From positions 190,307-254,306 of the forward strand of contig JBFLWS010000003.1 of assembly GCA_040757715.1 (NCBI GenBank): a stretch of 64,000 nt of DNA. The letters run 5' to 3'. This document shows, one piece after another, positions 8,661 to 17,061 of this stretch. Origin of the DNA: CAIMFV01 sp040757715. GTDB lineage: Bacteria; Pseudomonadota; Alphaproteobacteria; Caulobacterales; Caulobacteraceae. Each line of letters opens with the position of its first letter. The first letter of the stretch is position 1. Both the position numbers and the translations under genes were made by a program. The notes below the pieces were generated by a model. It did not search any database and was not told the origin of the DNA. It saw nothing but the letters and a program-made list of their open reading frames with translations.

Positions 8661-9191
8661 TCACGGGCGGCGGCGGAAGATGAACTCGTGGTCCAGGGTC
8701 TCGCCCACCCGGAAGCGGTATTCGCCCACCTTCTCGAAGCCGTAGCGGTGGTAGAAGCCCTGGGCCTTGTCATTGCCCGACCAGACCCCGAGCCAGATGG
8801 TGCGGGCGGGAGGCGCTGTCAGCCAGGCCATGGCCTCGTCCATCAGCCGCCGGCCAAGGCCGCTCCCTTGCGCCGCCTTCAGCACATAGATGCGCTTGAG
8901 CTCCAGGTCGCCCTCGCCCGCCTCGTCATGGGGCAGGCCGTTGGGACCGGCCAGCACATAGCCCACCGCCACGCCATCCTGCTCGGCGATGAGGTTGAGA
9001 TAGGCCGGGTCGGCCAGATAGGCCTTGATGGCCGCCTCGCCATAGGCGCGGGGCACAAACTCGGCCAGGTCGCTGGCGGAATAGGGTATCTTGAACCCCT
9101 CCACGAAGGTCTCGTGGAAGGTGCGTTCGCCAAGGTCGGAGAGGGCGCGCCAGTCGTCGGCGCTGGCGCGGCGGATGGTGATGTCGCTCAT
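8661..9191 (-). CDS. GNAT-family N-acetyltransferase
   Basis: 176 residues. It starts MSDITIRRASADDW, typical of GNAT proteins. The acetyl-CoA binding motif A is LKRIYVLKAAQGSGLGRRLM (Q/R-x-x-G-x-G/A), followed by FYHRYGFEKVGEYRFRVG. The longer form resembles diamine/aminoglycoside-type GNATs, but the substrate is unknown. Its ATG overlaps the stop of the upstream permease (ATGA), so the two are one operon. Confidence 0.85.
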   Translation of the reverse strand: MSDITIRRASADDWRALSDLGERTFHETFVEGFKIPYSASDLAEFVPRAYGEAAIKAYLADPAYLNLIAEQDGVAVGYVLAGPNGLPHDEAGEGDLELKRIYVLKAAQGSGLGRRLMDEAMAWLTAPPARTIWLGVWSGNDKAQGFYHRYGFEKVGEYRFRVGETLDHEFIFRRRP

Positions 9192-10552
9192 GCCTCGGTC
9201 TTAGCGATCCCTGCTTCGGCCCGCCAGCGCTTGCGGAACAGCCAGTAGAGCGGCAACGGGCCGAGAGCGACGACGAACGACCACACCCCGTCCAGCGGAT
9301 CATCGATCACGGCGATGGCGAGAAGCGCGGTCTGCACCAGGGCGGCAGCGATGGCCGGCAGGGGGAACAGCGGCATCTTGTAGGGGCGCGCCAGGTTCGG
9401 CTCGCGCAGGCGCAGCGCAATGGCGGAGAAGCACACCATCAGGATCGCCCCGATGGTCCAGGGGGAATAGATCTTGACGATGGCCTCATAGCTGCCGGTG
9501 GCCGCAAAGATCAGCGAGGCGCCGGCGACCAGGATCAGGGCCCGGCGTGGCGTGCCGCCCTTGGCCACGGCGGCGAAAAAGGGCGGCGCCTCGCCATCGC
9601 GGGCCATGGCGAACACCACCCGCGGCGCGGCCATGACCTGCAGATTGACGATGGCCATGAGCGAGAAGAGGCCCATGGCGGTGATGAAGGTGTCAGCCAG
9701 CGGCCCCATGACCAGCTTCGCCGCGTCGCCCACGGCGAACTCGGACCCGGCGAGGGCGCTGGGGGGCAGGATGTGCAGGGCGGCCATGTTCACCAGCACA
9801 TAGAGCCCGGTGACCAGGGCTATGCCCCAGAAGGTGGAGCGGGCCACGTTGTGCTCGGGGTTCTGCACTTCTTCGGAGAAATAGATCGCCCCGTCCCAGC
9901 CGGCGTAGGTCTGGTAGATGACGCGGATGGCCATCACGAGAGCGGCGATGGAGGTGATGGCGCTGGCTGGCGCATGGCCCTTGGGCTCGGGGGCGAACAG
10001 GCCTGACGTATGGGGGGCGGCGAACAGGATCGCCACCAGCACGAGGAAGGCCGCGCCCTTCACCGCGCTGCCCACGCTCTGGCTCGCGCCGCTGACCCTG
10101 GTGCCGATCCAGTTGATGAACGCCACCCCGACGATGAGAAAGCTGGCCAGAGCGCCCACTGGCACGCCCTCGGCCAGGTGCAGGCGATGAGCGTATTCGC
10201 CGAACACCACGGCGATGAAGGCGTTGGAGGCCACATATTGCAGGATGGTGAGCCAGCCGTTCAGCACGCCGAGGGTCGGGCCTAGCGCGCGATAGGAAAT
10301 GGCGTAGGTGCCGCCCGCCTTGGGCACGGACGCACCCGCCTCCACCAGGGGCATGGCCGCCAGCATGGCCGCGAGCCCGCCCACGGCCCACACCGCCAGC
10401 ATCAGCAGCGGGTCCTGCACGCCCTGGGCCACCACGCCTGGCGCGCGCATGATGCCCGAGCCGATCACGCCCCCCACCACCACGGCCAGCCCGAAGATCA
10501 CGCCCAGCACGCGAAGCAGCTGCGGCGGCGAATGCGATTGCGATGAAGCCAC
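9188..10552 (-). CDS. APC-family amino acid permease
   Basis: About 454 residues with 12 hydrophobic segments. The first carries the APC signature VVGGVIGSGIMRAPG, followed by the conserved AGGTYAI loop, so it is an amino acid/polyamine antiporter-type transporter of the inner membrane. I place the start at the GTG at 10552, which has AGGGGA five to six bases before it; a TTG eight codons upstream is less likely. The coupled GNAT gene suggests it may handle an amine that is acetylated, but this is only inference. Confidence 0.88.
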   Translation of the reverse strand: MASSQSHSPPQLLRVLGVIFGLAVVVGGVIGSGIMRAPGVVAQGVQDPLLMLAVWAVGGLAAMLAAMPLVEAGASVPKAGGTYAISYRALGPTLGVLNGWLTILQYVASNAFIAVVFGEYAHRLHLAEGVPVGALASFLIVGVAFINWIGTRVSGASQSVGSAVKGAAFLVLVAILFAAPHTSGLFAPEPKGHAPASAITSIAALVMAIRVIYQTYAGWDGAIYFSEEVQNPEHNVARSTFWGIALVTGLYVLVNMAALHILPPSALAGSEFAVGDAAKLVMGPLADTFITAMGLFSLMAIVNLQVMAAPRVVFAMARDGEAPPFFAAVAKGGTPRRALILVAGASLIFAATGSYEAIVKIYSPWTIGAILMVCFSAIALRLREPNLARPYKMPLFPLPAIAAALVQTALLAIAVIDDPLDGVWSFVVALGPLPLYWLFRKRWRAEAGIAKTEA

Positions 10553-10631
10553 TGAAATCCCCTGGAGCGCCCACAATCCGCCACGCTAGCCGATCCTGGT
10601 CGCCGCGCAAGGCGGGGCCAGCCGCAAAGGA

Positions 10632-10943
10632 TCATCGACCGTTAGGTGAGGCTCCCCTTTGGATGCGATCGAAGACGAGAGGTGCGCTGGCGCCAAGATA
10701 GAGCGCGGCCATCTCATTGGCCGCATGCAGGACATACGGCAGCCCTCCCGCTGCGGTCACAGCGACGATCAGGCGCAAAATCAGATAGGCGGGTTTTTTG
10801 TAGAGCGGCGGCAGCGCACCGCCCTTCTTGGCGCAAGCGTTGAGCGCCGCCACGGCCTCCACGCAAAAACTCCCGAAGACGCCGAGCAAATAAGCCGTCA
10901 AGGCTGGCAGACGACCCGCTTCCGAGAGTCCTGGGTCGATCAA
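10632..10943 (-). CDS. Uncharacterised small membrane protein
   Basis: 103 residues from a TTG (10943), three bases after the stop of the preceding small gene. There are two predicted hydrophobic segments: about 14-36 (ALTAYLLGVFGSFCVEAVAA) and about 54-70 (LILRLIVAVTAAGGLPYVL). Between them lies a Lys/Pro loop (KKGGALPPLYKKP), and a GASAPLVFDRIQRG tail follows. I have a loose memory of similar short proteins with a GASAP tail in accessory regions, but I cannot name a family. It is probably translated together with the 58-residue gene upstream. Confidence 0.6.
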   Translation of the reverse strand: MIDPGLSEAGRLPALTAYLLGVFGSFCVEAVAALNACAKKGGALPPLYKKPAYLILRLIVAVTAAGGLPYVLHAANEMAALYLGASAPLVFDRIQRGASPNGR

Positions 10944-10946
10944 CGC

Positions 10947-11123
10947 CTATTCGCCGAGCCGCAAAAACCAGCTCCACCGCGATGTGGTGCGGGCGATGGC
11001 CTGCGCCAATTCCTGGTGATGCGACAGGCGGGCGATCATGATGGCGAGATTGGCCGCCGCCATAGCCGCGAAGGTCGCGGCGGCGGGCAAGAAGAGTAGT
11101 CGAATGAGGACGTCCAGGGTCAT
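10947..11123 (-). CDS. Uncharacterised 58-residue membrane protein
   Basis: Short frame of 58 residues, ATG at 11123 with GAGG five bases upstream and a TAG stop at 10947. A single hydrophobic helix (VLIRLLFLPAAATFAAMAAANLAIMIA, described here in parts: residues 5-31) is followed by a polar tail SHHQELAQAIARTTSRW. It is immediately upstream of, and in the same direction as, the 103-residue membrane protein, so the two look like one small transcript. No family recognised. Confidence 0.5.
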   Translation of the reverse strand: MTLDVLIRLLFLPAAATFAAMAAANLAIMIARLSHHQELAQAIARTTSRWSWFLRLGE

Positions 11124-11219
11124 GCGACCTCGCTGCGCTTAGCGAAACAATCGCCTCATACGCGCGGAAGTCAATATCATAGCGATAATTTGCGCGGTTA
11201 AGTCGCGTGAGTGACGCGT

Positions 11220-11591
11220 TCAGAGGCTGAAGCTGGTGTCCACCTTCACGCCGTCGCGGCGCTCGGCGGCGCGGCGCAGCACCCGCAGGTCCTCGGCGAT
11301 GCGGAACACGGCGATGTAGAACTCGCACAGCCCCCGCCACAAGAGCACGAGCACGCCGAGCACGAGAACGCACAGGACGATGGCCGGGATGGCCAGCAGG
11401 GCTTCGCCCTCGCCGCGCAAGGCGAGGCCCACCGAGGCGCCCAGGGCCGCAAAGCCGAGCAGGCAAATCACCCCCAGCCCCGCCCAATAGACGAGATAGG
11501 CCAGCTGGGCGGTCATTAGCTTGTCAAAGGTGAGGAAGTCCCACAGGAGGCCCTTCTTGGGCGCTTTGGGGCTCAGCAAGGGCGGGCGCAT
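11220..11591 (-). CDS. DUF4282 domain membrane protein
   Basis: 123 residues. A soluble start (LWDFLTFDKLMTAQLAY) leads into two transmembrane helices (about 32-57 and 64-90), then CEFYIAVFRIAEDLRVLR. This is the usual layout of DUF4282, a family of small inner-membrane proteins of unknown role. I chose the ATG at 11591 because the family begins just before the FLTFD motif and a GGAGGGGAAG sequence lies about ten bases upstream. Longer frames upstream look like non-coding extension. Confidence 0.75.
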   Translation of the reverse strand: MRPPLLSPKAPKKGLLWDFLTFDKLMTAQLAYLVYWAGLGVICLLGFAALGASVGLALRGEGEALLAIPAIVLCVLVLGVLVLLWRGLCEFYIAVFRIAEDLRVLRRAAERRDGVKVDTSFSL

Positions 11592-11698
11592 GGGTTCGGA
11601 AACTTCCCCTCCGTGGCGCGTGCGGCCGCCAGGCGGCGCATGGATCACGAGGCCAGGGCTAGCAGCGCCGCTGGGCCAAAGCAATGAAATCCGTACGA

Positions 11699-11914
11699 CT
11701 ATTCCTCGCCGTCGGCGGCGGGCGCCTTGGGCGGCGCCGGCGTGCGGTTGTCTAAGGCTTCGCCGACAATGGTGCCGAGCAGACAACCAATCCCGGCGCC
11801 CACCGGCACGGCGATCCCCAGCCCCTCGGCGGTGACGCTGAGAACGACGCCGATCGCGGCGCCCAGGGCCGCCCCAAGGCCCGCGAACAGGGGAACGATC
11901 AGGCTGCCGCGCAT
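11699..11914 (-). CDS. Small glycine-zipper-like membrane protein
   Basis: 71 residues. Starts MRGSLIVPLFAGLGAALGAAIG and is almost entirely small hydrophobic residues with Gly every three or four positions, so two short helices of glycine-zipper type, then a Pro/Ala/Glu tail. The ATG has GGGAGAA six bases before it, a strong ribosome site. Function unknown. It lies upstream of the DUF4282 gene on the same strand with a 107-base gap. Confidence 0.6.
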   Translation of the reverse strand: MRGSLIVPLFAGLGAALGAAIGVVLSVTAEGLGIAVPVGAGIGCLLGTIVGEALDNRTPAPPKAPAADGEE

Positions 11915-11990
11915 GGCTTTCTCCCGATGGGACGATATTCAGCGACGCTTATGGTCGCGCGCGTCGGGAATCATCCCTAAATAACGCCCC

Positions 11991-12974
11991 ATGTCCACGC
12001 CCCATCGCACCACCCGCGTCGCCATCATCGGTTCCGGCCCGGCCGGCTACACCGCCGCCATCTACGCCGCTCGCGCCCTCTTGCAGCCGATCCTGATCAG
12101 CGGCATGCAGCCCGGCGGCCAGCTGACCATCACCACCGATGTGGAGAATTATCCGGGCTTCGCTGACGTGATCCAGGGGCCCTGGCTGATGGATCAGATG
12201 CGGGCGCAAGCCGAGCATGTGGGGACCGAGATCCGCAACGATCTGGTGAGCGAAGTGGACCTGAAGACCCGCCCCTTCCGCCTGACCTGCGATTCCGGCG
12301 AGGTGATCCTCGCCGAGACACTGATCATCGCCACCGGCGCCCAGGCCAAGTGGCTGGGCCTGCCAAGCGAGCAGGAATTCCAGGGCTTCGGCGTGTCGGC
12401 CTGCGCCACCTGCGACGGCTTCTTCTATCGCGGCAAGGAAGTGGTGGTGGTGGGCGGCGGCAATTCCGCGGTGGAGGAGGCCCTGTTCCTCACCAATTTC
12501 GCCTCCAGCGTCACCGTGGTGCACCGCCGTCACGAGTTCCGCGCCGAGCGCATCTTGCAGGAGCGCCTGTTCGCCCATCCCAAGATCAAGGTGATCTGGG
12601 ACCATGCGGTGGACGAGGTGCTGGGCGACGCTGATCCGTTGGGGGTCACGGGCGTGCGCATCCGCCATGTGGACACCGGTGCGACCACTGATCTTTCGGC
12701 TGATGGGGTGTTCATCGCCATCGGCCATGCACCCTCCTCGAGCCTGTTCAAGGGCAAGCTGCGCATGGACAGGCACGGCTATCTGAAGGTGAAGAAGGGC
12801 ACGGCCTCCACCTCCATCCCGGGGGTCTACGCCTGCGGCGATGTGACGGACGACGTCTATCGCCAGGCCGTGACCGCCGCCGGCATGGGCTGCATGGCGG
12901 CGTTGGAGGCGGCCCGCTTCCTCGCCTCGGAAGATCACGCCGCCGCCCAGGCGCGCACGGAGGCCGCGGCCTGA
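11991..12974 (+). CDS. trxB: Thioredoxin reductase
   Basis: 327 residues. The FAD-binding motif GSGPAGYTAAIYAAR is at residues 12-26, the redox-active CATC at residues 138-141, and the NADPH-binding VVGGGNSAVEEALF motif follows. A second FAD motif near the C-terminus is GVYACGDVTDD. The enzyme passes electrons from NADPH to thioredoxin in the cytoplasm. Length and cysteine spacing match the bacterial low-molecular-weight type. It is transcribed away from the small membrane genes to its left. Confidence 0.96.
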   Translation: MSTPHRTTRVAIIGSGPAGYTAAIYAARALLQPILISGMQPGGQLTITTDVENYPGFADVIQGPWLMDQMRAQAEHVGTEIRNDLVSEVDLKTRPFRLTCDSGEVILAETLIIATGAQAKWLGLPSEQEFQGFGVSACATCDGFFYRGKEVVVVGGGNSAVEEALFLTNFASSVTVVHRRHEFRAERILQERLFAHPKIKVIWDHAVDEVLGDADPLGVTGVRIRHVDTGATTDLSADGVFIAIGHAPSSSLFKGKLRMDRHGYLKVKKGTASTSIPGVYACGDVTDDVYRQAVTAAGMGCMAALEAARFLASEDHAAAQARTEAAA

Positions 12975-13077
12975 GGCTTTAGACCTCGCTCACAATTGCG
13001 CGCGGGGCTTGCGCTTAACCCTGTCGGACGGAGTTCAACGCGTATAGGCTCGCCGCCTTGCGAAGGAGCTTCCGCGC

Positions 13078-14007
13078 ATGTCCAGCACCGCCACAAGCGT
13101 TCCGCCGCTCGTCCTGTCGCGAAGCTTTCCCCAGCCCCGCGAGGCGCTGTTCAAGGCCTTCAGCACCGCCGAACTGGTGAAGCGCTGGTTCAGCCCGGAG
13201 GGACTGACCACGCCCCACGCCACGGTGGAGTTTCACTCCGGCGGCCTCTTCGAAGTGTGCATGGCTATGCCCGACGGGACCCAGCACTGGTCGCGGGGCC
13301 GGTTCCTGGAGGTTTCGCCGCCGCATCGGCTGGTGTTCATCTCCGGGGTCGATGAGGGCGAGGGCCCGCCGCTGTTCTCGGCCCACACTACGGTGACCTT
13401 CGAGCCGGAAGGGCCGGGCACGCGGCTCAGCGTGGTGCAGGCCTATGATGTGCACGACCCGGCGCTGATGTCAGCCATCGAGGGCGCGCCGGAAGGCTGG
13501 CGCACCACGCTGAACAAGCTGGAGCGATTGGCCGGGGAGCTCCATTCGGCGCGCAAGCCAGAGGCGGCGCACGACAGCTTCACCCTCACCCGGGTGTTCA
13601 GCGCCGCCCCGGCCAAGGTGTTCCAGGCGCTCACCAAGGTCGAGGTGAAGGCGCGCTGGTTCGTGGGGGGCGAGGGCTATGAAACCCTGGCCCGCGAGAT
13701 GGATGTGCGCACGGGCGGGCGCGAACACCTGCAGGGGCGCATGGCCTCCGGTCTCGTCTCCACCTTCGACGCCCACTATTTCGACGTGGTGGAGAACGCC
13801 CGCCTGGTGTTCTCCTATGAAATGCACCTGGACGATCAGAAGATCTCGGTGTCGCTGGCCACTTGGCAGCTGTTCCCGGAGGGACAGGGGACGCGTCTCG
13901 TGCTCACCGAGCAGGGCGTCTTCCTCGACGGTTATGACGACGCCGGCGCCCGCGCCCGCGGCACAGCCATGCTGCTCGACCAGCTGGCCGTGGCGCTGGG
14001 GGAATAG
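13078..14007 (+). CDS. Tandem SRPBCC (AHSA1-like) protein
   Basis: 309 residues made of two similar halves. In the first, LSRSFPQPREALFKAFSTAELVKRWF begins near residue 13. In the second, LTRVFSAAPAKVFQALTKVEVKARWF begins near residue 166. Each is a START/SRPBCC lipid- or ligand-binding fold of the AHSA1 (YndB/CalC) type, and both keep the W-F region after the first helix. Proteins of this family normally have a single domain of about 150 residues, so this is a fusion of two. Ligand unknown. AAGGAGC lies eight bases before the ATG. Confidence 0.8.
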   Translation: MSSTATSVPPLVLSRSFPQPREALFKAFSTAELVKRWFSPEGLTTPHATVEFHSGGLFEVCMAMPDGTQHWSRGRFLEVSPPHRLVFISGVDEGEGPPLFSAHTTVTFEPEGPGTRLSVVQAYDVHDPALMSAIEGAPEGWRTTLNKLERLAGELHSARKPEAAHDSFTLTRVFSAAPAKVFQALTKVEVKARWFVGGEGYETLAREMDVRTGGREHLQGRMASGLVSTFDAHYFDVVENARLVFSYEMHLDDQKISVSLATWQLFPEGQGTRLVLTEQGVFLDGYDDAGARARGTAMLLDQLAVALGE

Positions 14008-14038
14008 GCGCGATATCCGACCAAATCCACGCGCTCCG

Positions 14039-15640
14039 TCAGTCTCGGCGCGCGATGAAGGCGGCGGCGGGGGGCAGGTGGACGCGGCCGGCTTCAATTC
14101 GTCCTCCCAAGGGGAAGGCCTCGCTCCAATCGCCGGGAGGAAGCGTCGCCCAGGTTTCTTCGAGGGCGAGATTGAACAGCAAGGCGTAGCTCGCCTCGGC
14201 ATCCGAGCGAGTGAAGGCGAGGACGTCGGAGGCCTCAGTCTTGGCGTCGAAAAAGGCCATGTCGCCAGTCTTCAGGGTTCGGATGGATTGGCGGAAGGCT
14301 AGCCACTGGCGGGCGAAGGCGAGGGTGGAGTTCGCATCGCTGTTTTCCCGCGCCACGCTCAGGGCCAGGTGCCGCGGGTCCACCGGCAGCCACGGCTCAT
14401 GGCTGGAGAAGCCGGCGTAAGGCGTTTCGTCCGTCCACGGCATAGGCGTGCGGCAACCGTCGCGTCCCTTGTAGCCCGGCCAGAAGGCGATGCCGTCCGG
14501 GTCCTGCAAGCGCTCGAACGGCACGTCGGCCTCGGGCAAGCCCAGCTCCTCGCCCTGATAGAGGAAGGCTGTGCCGCGCAGGGTGGTGAGGAGGGCGATG
14601 AGGGTCTTGGTCCATAACGGCTCGGGCCGCTCTCCACCCACCGTCTTCGCCCAGCGTGAGGCGATGCGCGGGAAGTCGTGGTTGGAGAAGGCGAAGGCCG
14701 GCCAGGCGCTGGCGTCCTCGCGCGCCAGCTCCTCGATCCGTTCACGGACATATGCCGCGTCGAAGGCTCTGGTGAGGAAGACGAAGCTGTAGGCGGTGTG
14801 GAAGCGATGGGCGCCTGAGGTATATTCGGCCATGCGCTTCACCGGCTCGTCGGAGCCGAGCTCGGCCACCATCATCCGCCCCGGCTTTTCGTCGGTGAGG
14901 GCGCGCAGGCGCTCCACGAAGGGCAGGGTTTCGGGCTGGTCGACGCTGTAGAGGTGCCGCTGCATGGCCCAGGGCTTGGCGGCGGACTTCAGCCCCGAGG
15001 GCGGATTGTCCCGCAGTTGGCGATCGTGGGTGTAGTAGTTGGCCACGTCGAGCCGGAACCCGTCCACCCCGCGATCGAGCCAGAACCGCGCCACGCCAAG
15101 GATGGCGTTCTGCACCTCGGGATTGTGCAGATTGAGGTCCGGCTGCTCGATGAGGAAATTGTGCAGGTAGTACTGGCGCCGCCGGCTGTCCCAGGTCCAG
15201 GCCGAGCCGCCGAACACGGCGATCCAGTTGTTGGGGGGCGAGCCGTCCGGCTTCGGGTCGGCCCAGACATACCAATCCGCCTTCGGATTATCCCTGCTCT
15301 GGCGGCTCTCGGCGAACCAGGCGTGCCGGTCCGAAGTGTGGGAATAGACCTGGTCGATGATCAGCTTCAGACCGCGAGCGTGGCATGCGGCCACCAGCTG
15401 ATCAAAATCCTTCAGGGTTCCGAACAACGGGTCGATATCGCAATAGTCGGCCACGTCATAGCCGAAGTCCTTCATGGGCGAAGTGAACACCGGCGAGAGC
15501 CAGATCCCGTCCACGCCGAGGGCGGCGATGTGATCGAGGCGGGAGATGAGGCCGGGAATGTCCCCTACCCCGTCGCCGTTTCCGTCCATGAAGCTGCGCG
15601 GATAGACCTGATAGAGCACCGCGCCGCGCCACCACTCCAT
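14039..15640 (-). CDS. Alpha-glucosidase, GH13 family
   Basis: 533 residues from the ATG at 15640, which has AAGGAAG five bases upstream (an ATG five codons earlier is also in frame). The N-terminus WWRGAVLYQVYPRSF and the motifs GVDGIWLSP, GVDGFRLDV (nucleophile Asp198), VAELGS (acid/base Glu260) and FSNHDF (Asp322) are those of the GH13 (beta/alpha)8 barrel. The loop pattern fits GH13 subfamily 23 alpha-glucosidases of Caulobacter and Xanthomonas. No signal peptide is seen, so it is cytoplasmic, probably hydrolysing imported malto-oligosaccharides. Specificity inferred. Confidence 0.88.
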   Translation of the reverse strand: MEWWRGAVLYQVYPRSFMDGNGDGVGDIPGLISRLDHIAALGVDGIWLSPVFTSPMKDFGYDVADYCDIDPLFGTLKDFDQLVAACHARGLKLIIDQVYSHTSDRHAWFAESRQSRDNPKADWYVWADPKPDGSPPNNWIAVFGGSAWTWDSRRRQYYLHNFLIEQPDLNLHNPEVQNAILGVARFWLDRGVDGFRLDVANYYTHDRQLRDNPPSGLKSAAKPWAMQRHLYSVDQPETLPFVERLRALTDEKPGRMMVAELGSDEPVKRMAEYTSGAHRFHTAYSFVFLTRAFDAAYVRERIEELAREDASAWPAFAFSNHDFPRIASRWAKTVGGERPEPLWTKTLIALLTTLRGTAFLYQGEELGLPEADVPFERLQDPDGIAFWPGYKGRDGCRTPMPWTDETPYAGFSSHEPWLPVDPRHLALSVARENSDANSTLAFARQWLAFRQSIRTLKTGDMAFFDAKTEASDVLAFTRSDAEASYALLFNLALEETWATLPPGDWSEAFPLGGRIEAGRVHLPPAAAFIARRD

Positions 15641-15690
15641 CTGGTCTTCCTTCATGGAATATCGCCCTCATTTTTGCGGGCATTTCTATT

Positions 15691-15715
15691 CCGAAAACCG
15701 GTTCCCACTTTTCGG
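15691..15715. repeat. Dispersed inverted-repeat element, copy 1
   Basis: A 25-base element with perfect 7-base arms CCGAAAA and TTTTCGG around the core CCGGTTCCCAC. The central 21 bases recur exactly, in opposite orientation, at 23542-23562. It lies between the stop of the prephenate dehydrogenase gene and the start of the alpha-glucosidase gene, so it may act as a transcript hairpin. I recall similar short elements scattered in alphaproteobacterial genomes. Confidence 0.7.
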
Positions 15716-15722
15716 AAACGCC

Positions 15723-16646
15723 CTAGCTTCTATCGCGCCCGAAGTTGGGCTCGGCGCTCTCCTGGCCCACGGCGATGACGCTGCGGCGGATGTCGCGGGT
15801 GCGGGTGAACAGCTCCTGCAGCTTGTCGGCCTCGCCCCAGCGAATAGCGCGGGAGAGGGCCTGCAGGTCCTCGTTGAAGCGGCCGAGAATCTCCAGCACC
15901 GCGTCCTTGTTGAGCATGAACACGTCGCGCCACATGACCGGATCGGAGGCGGCGATGCGGGTGAAGTCGCGGAAGCCGCCGGCGGAGAACTTGATCACCT
16001 CGGCCTGGGTCACCTCCTCCAGGTCGGCGGCGGTGCCGACGATGTTGTAGGCGATGAGGTGGGGCAGGTGGCTGGTCACGGCGAGGACGAGGTCGTGGTG
16101 CCGCGCCTCCATCAGCTCCACCTGCGAGTCGAGCCCGCGCCAGAACGCAGCGAGGCGCTCTACGGCGGCGAGATAGGCGGCGTCCTCGCTTGGCTGCGGG
16201 CAGAGGATGGCCCAGCGGCCCTTGAACAGGGCGGAGAAGCCCGCCTCAGGACCGGAACGCTCGGTGCCGGAGATGGGGTGGCCGGGGATGACGTGGACGC
16301 CCGAAGGCGCCGCGGCGGCCATGGCCTGGCCCACGCTTTCCTTCACCGAGCCCACGTCAGTGAGGATCGCGCCGGGGGCGAGGGCCTCAGCGATGGTCTC
16401 GGCCACAGCGCCGATGGCGGCGGGCGGCGTGGCGACGACCACGAGGTCCGCCTCGCGCACCGCTTCGCGCGGATCGGCATGCACGCTGTCGCCCAGCTTC
16501 AGCTCGGCAATCGCCGCCCGGGCTGCGTCATTGGCGTCGGCGATGGCGATGGTCTCGGCAAGACCATATTCGCGCACGCCCCGGACGATGGACGATCCAA
16601 TCAGGCCGCACCCGACCACGGCGATTTTCTTGAACAGGGGAGTCAT
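15723..16646 (-). CDS. Prephenate/arogenate dehydrogenase (TyrA family)
   Basis: 307 residues. The NAD(P)-binding Rossmann motif AVVGCGLIGSSIVRG is at residues 8-22. The conserved catalytic His segment IPGHPISGTERSGPEAG and LTDVGSVK follow, and the helical C-terminal domain contains LPHLIAYNI. The enzyme makes 4-hydroxyphenylpyruvate (or tyrosine from arogenate) in tyrosine synthesis. There is no fused chorismate mutase or ACT domain. AAGGAAG six bases before the ATG supports the start. Confidence 0.9.
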   Translation of the reverse strand: MTPLFKKIAVVGCGLIGSSIVRGVREYGLAETIAIADANDAARAAIAELKLGDSVHADPREAVREADLVVVATPPAAIGAVAETIAEALAPGAILTDVGSVKESVGQAMAAAAPSGVHVIPGHPISGTERSGPEAGFSALFKGRWAILCPQPSEDAAYLAAVERLAAFWRGLDSQVELMEARHHDLVLAVTSHLPHLIAYNIVGTAADLEEVTQAEVIKFSAGGFRDFTRIAASDPVMWRDVFMLNKDAVLEILGRFNEDLQALSRAIRWGEADKLQELFTRTRDIRRSVIAVGQESAEPNFGRDRS

Positions 16647-16740
16647 ACGCGCTTCCTTGCGCGGCTTTCAGCGCCGACGCAGGCCTCAGCTAGCATCTTT
16701 GGGAGGATGATCCATCCCCGAAAGGGGCCCCAAGCGCCGA

Positions 16741-17001
16741 TCAGCGGCTTTGCGGGCCCGTGGTCGTCTTGTCGGCGGCGGGGACAGCCGGCTTCTGCTT
16801 GCGCAGATCGGCTTCGGCCTCGTGGATCTGTTTGCGCAGATTATCGCACACGTCGTCATAGGAGCCATAGGCGCGCTGACGGCAGCTTTGATCGTACATC
16901 TGCTTAAGCTCGTCGATACGCGCCTGGGCGGCGTCGGCAGGCGGAGAGGGCGATGGCGCAGCAGCGGCGACAGCGGCGGCGAGGACGAGGCTCAGCATCA
17001 T
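16741..17001 (-). CDS. Small secreted hypothetical protein
   Basis: 86 residues. Signal peptide (MLSLVLAAAVAAAAPS, cleavage likely after residue 15-20), then a short helical region with two cysteines (QSCRQRAYGSYDDVCDNL) and a Pro/Lys/Thr-rich tail. The two cysteines 15 residues apart in a periplasmic protein could form a disulfide. No family recognised. It lies between the receiver-domain protein and prephenate dehydrogenase genes on the same strand. Confidence 0.6.
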   Translation of the reverse strand: MMLSLVLAAAVAAAAPSPSPPADAAQARIDELKQMYDQSCRQRAYGSYDDVCDNLRKQIHEAEADLRKQKPAVPAADKTTTGPQSR

Positions 17002-17061
17002 GGGAACAAGCGATCGCAGATGGGGCGAGCCTCGTCCAGGCCGAAGGCGATATTGCGGCCG

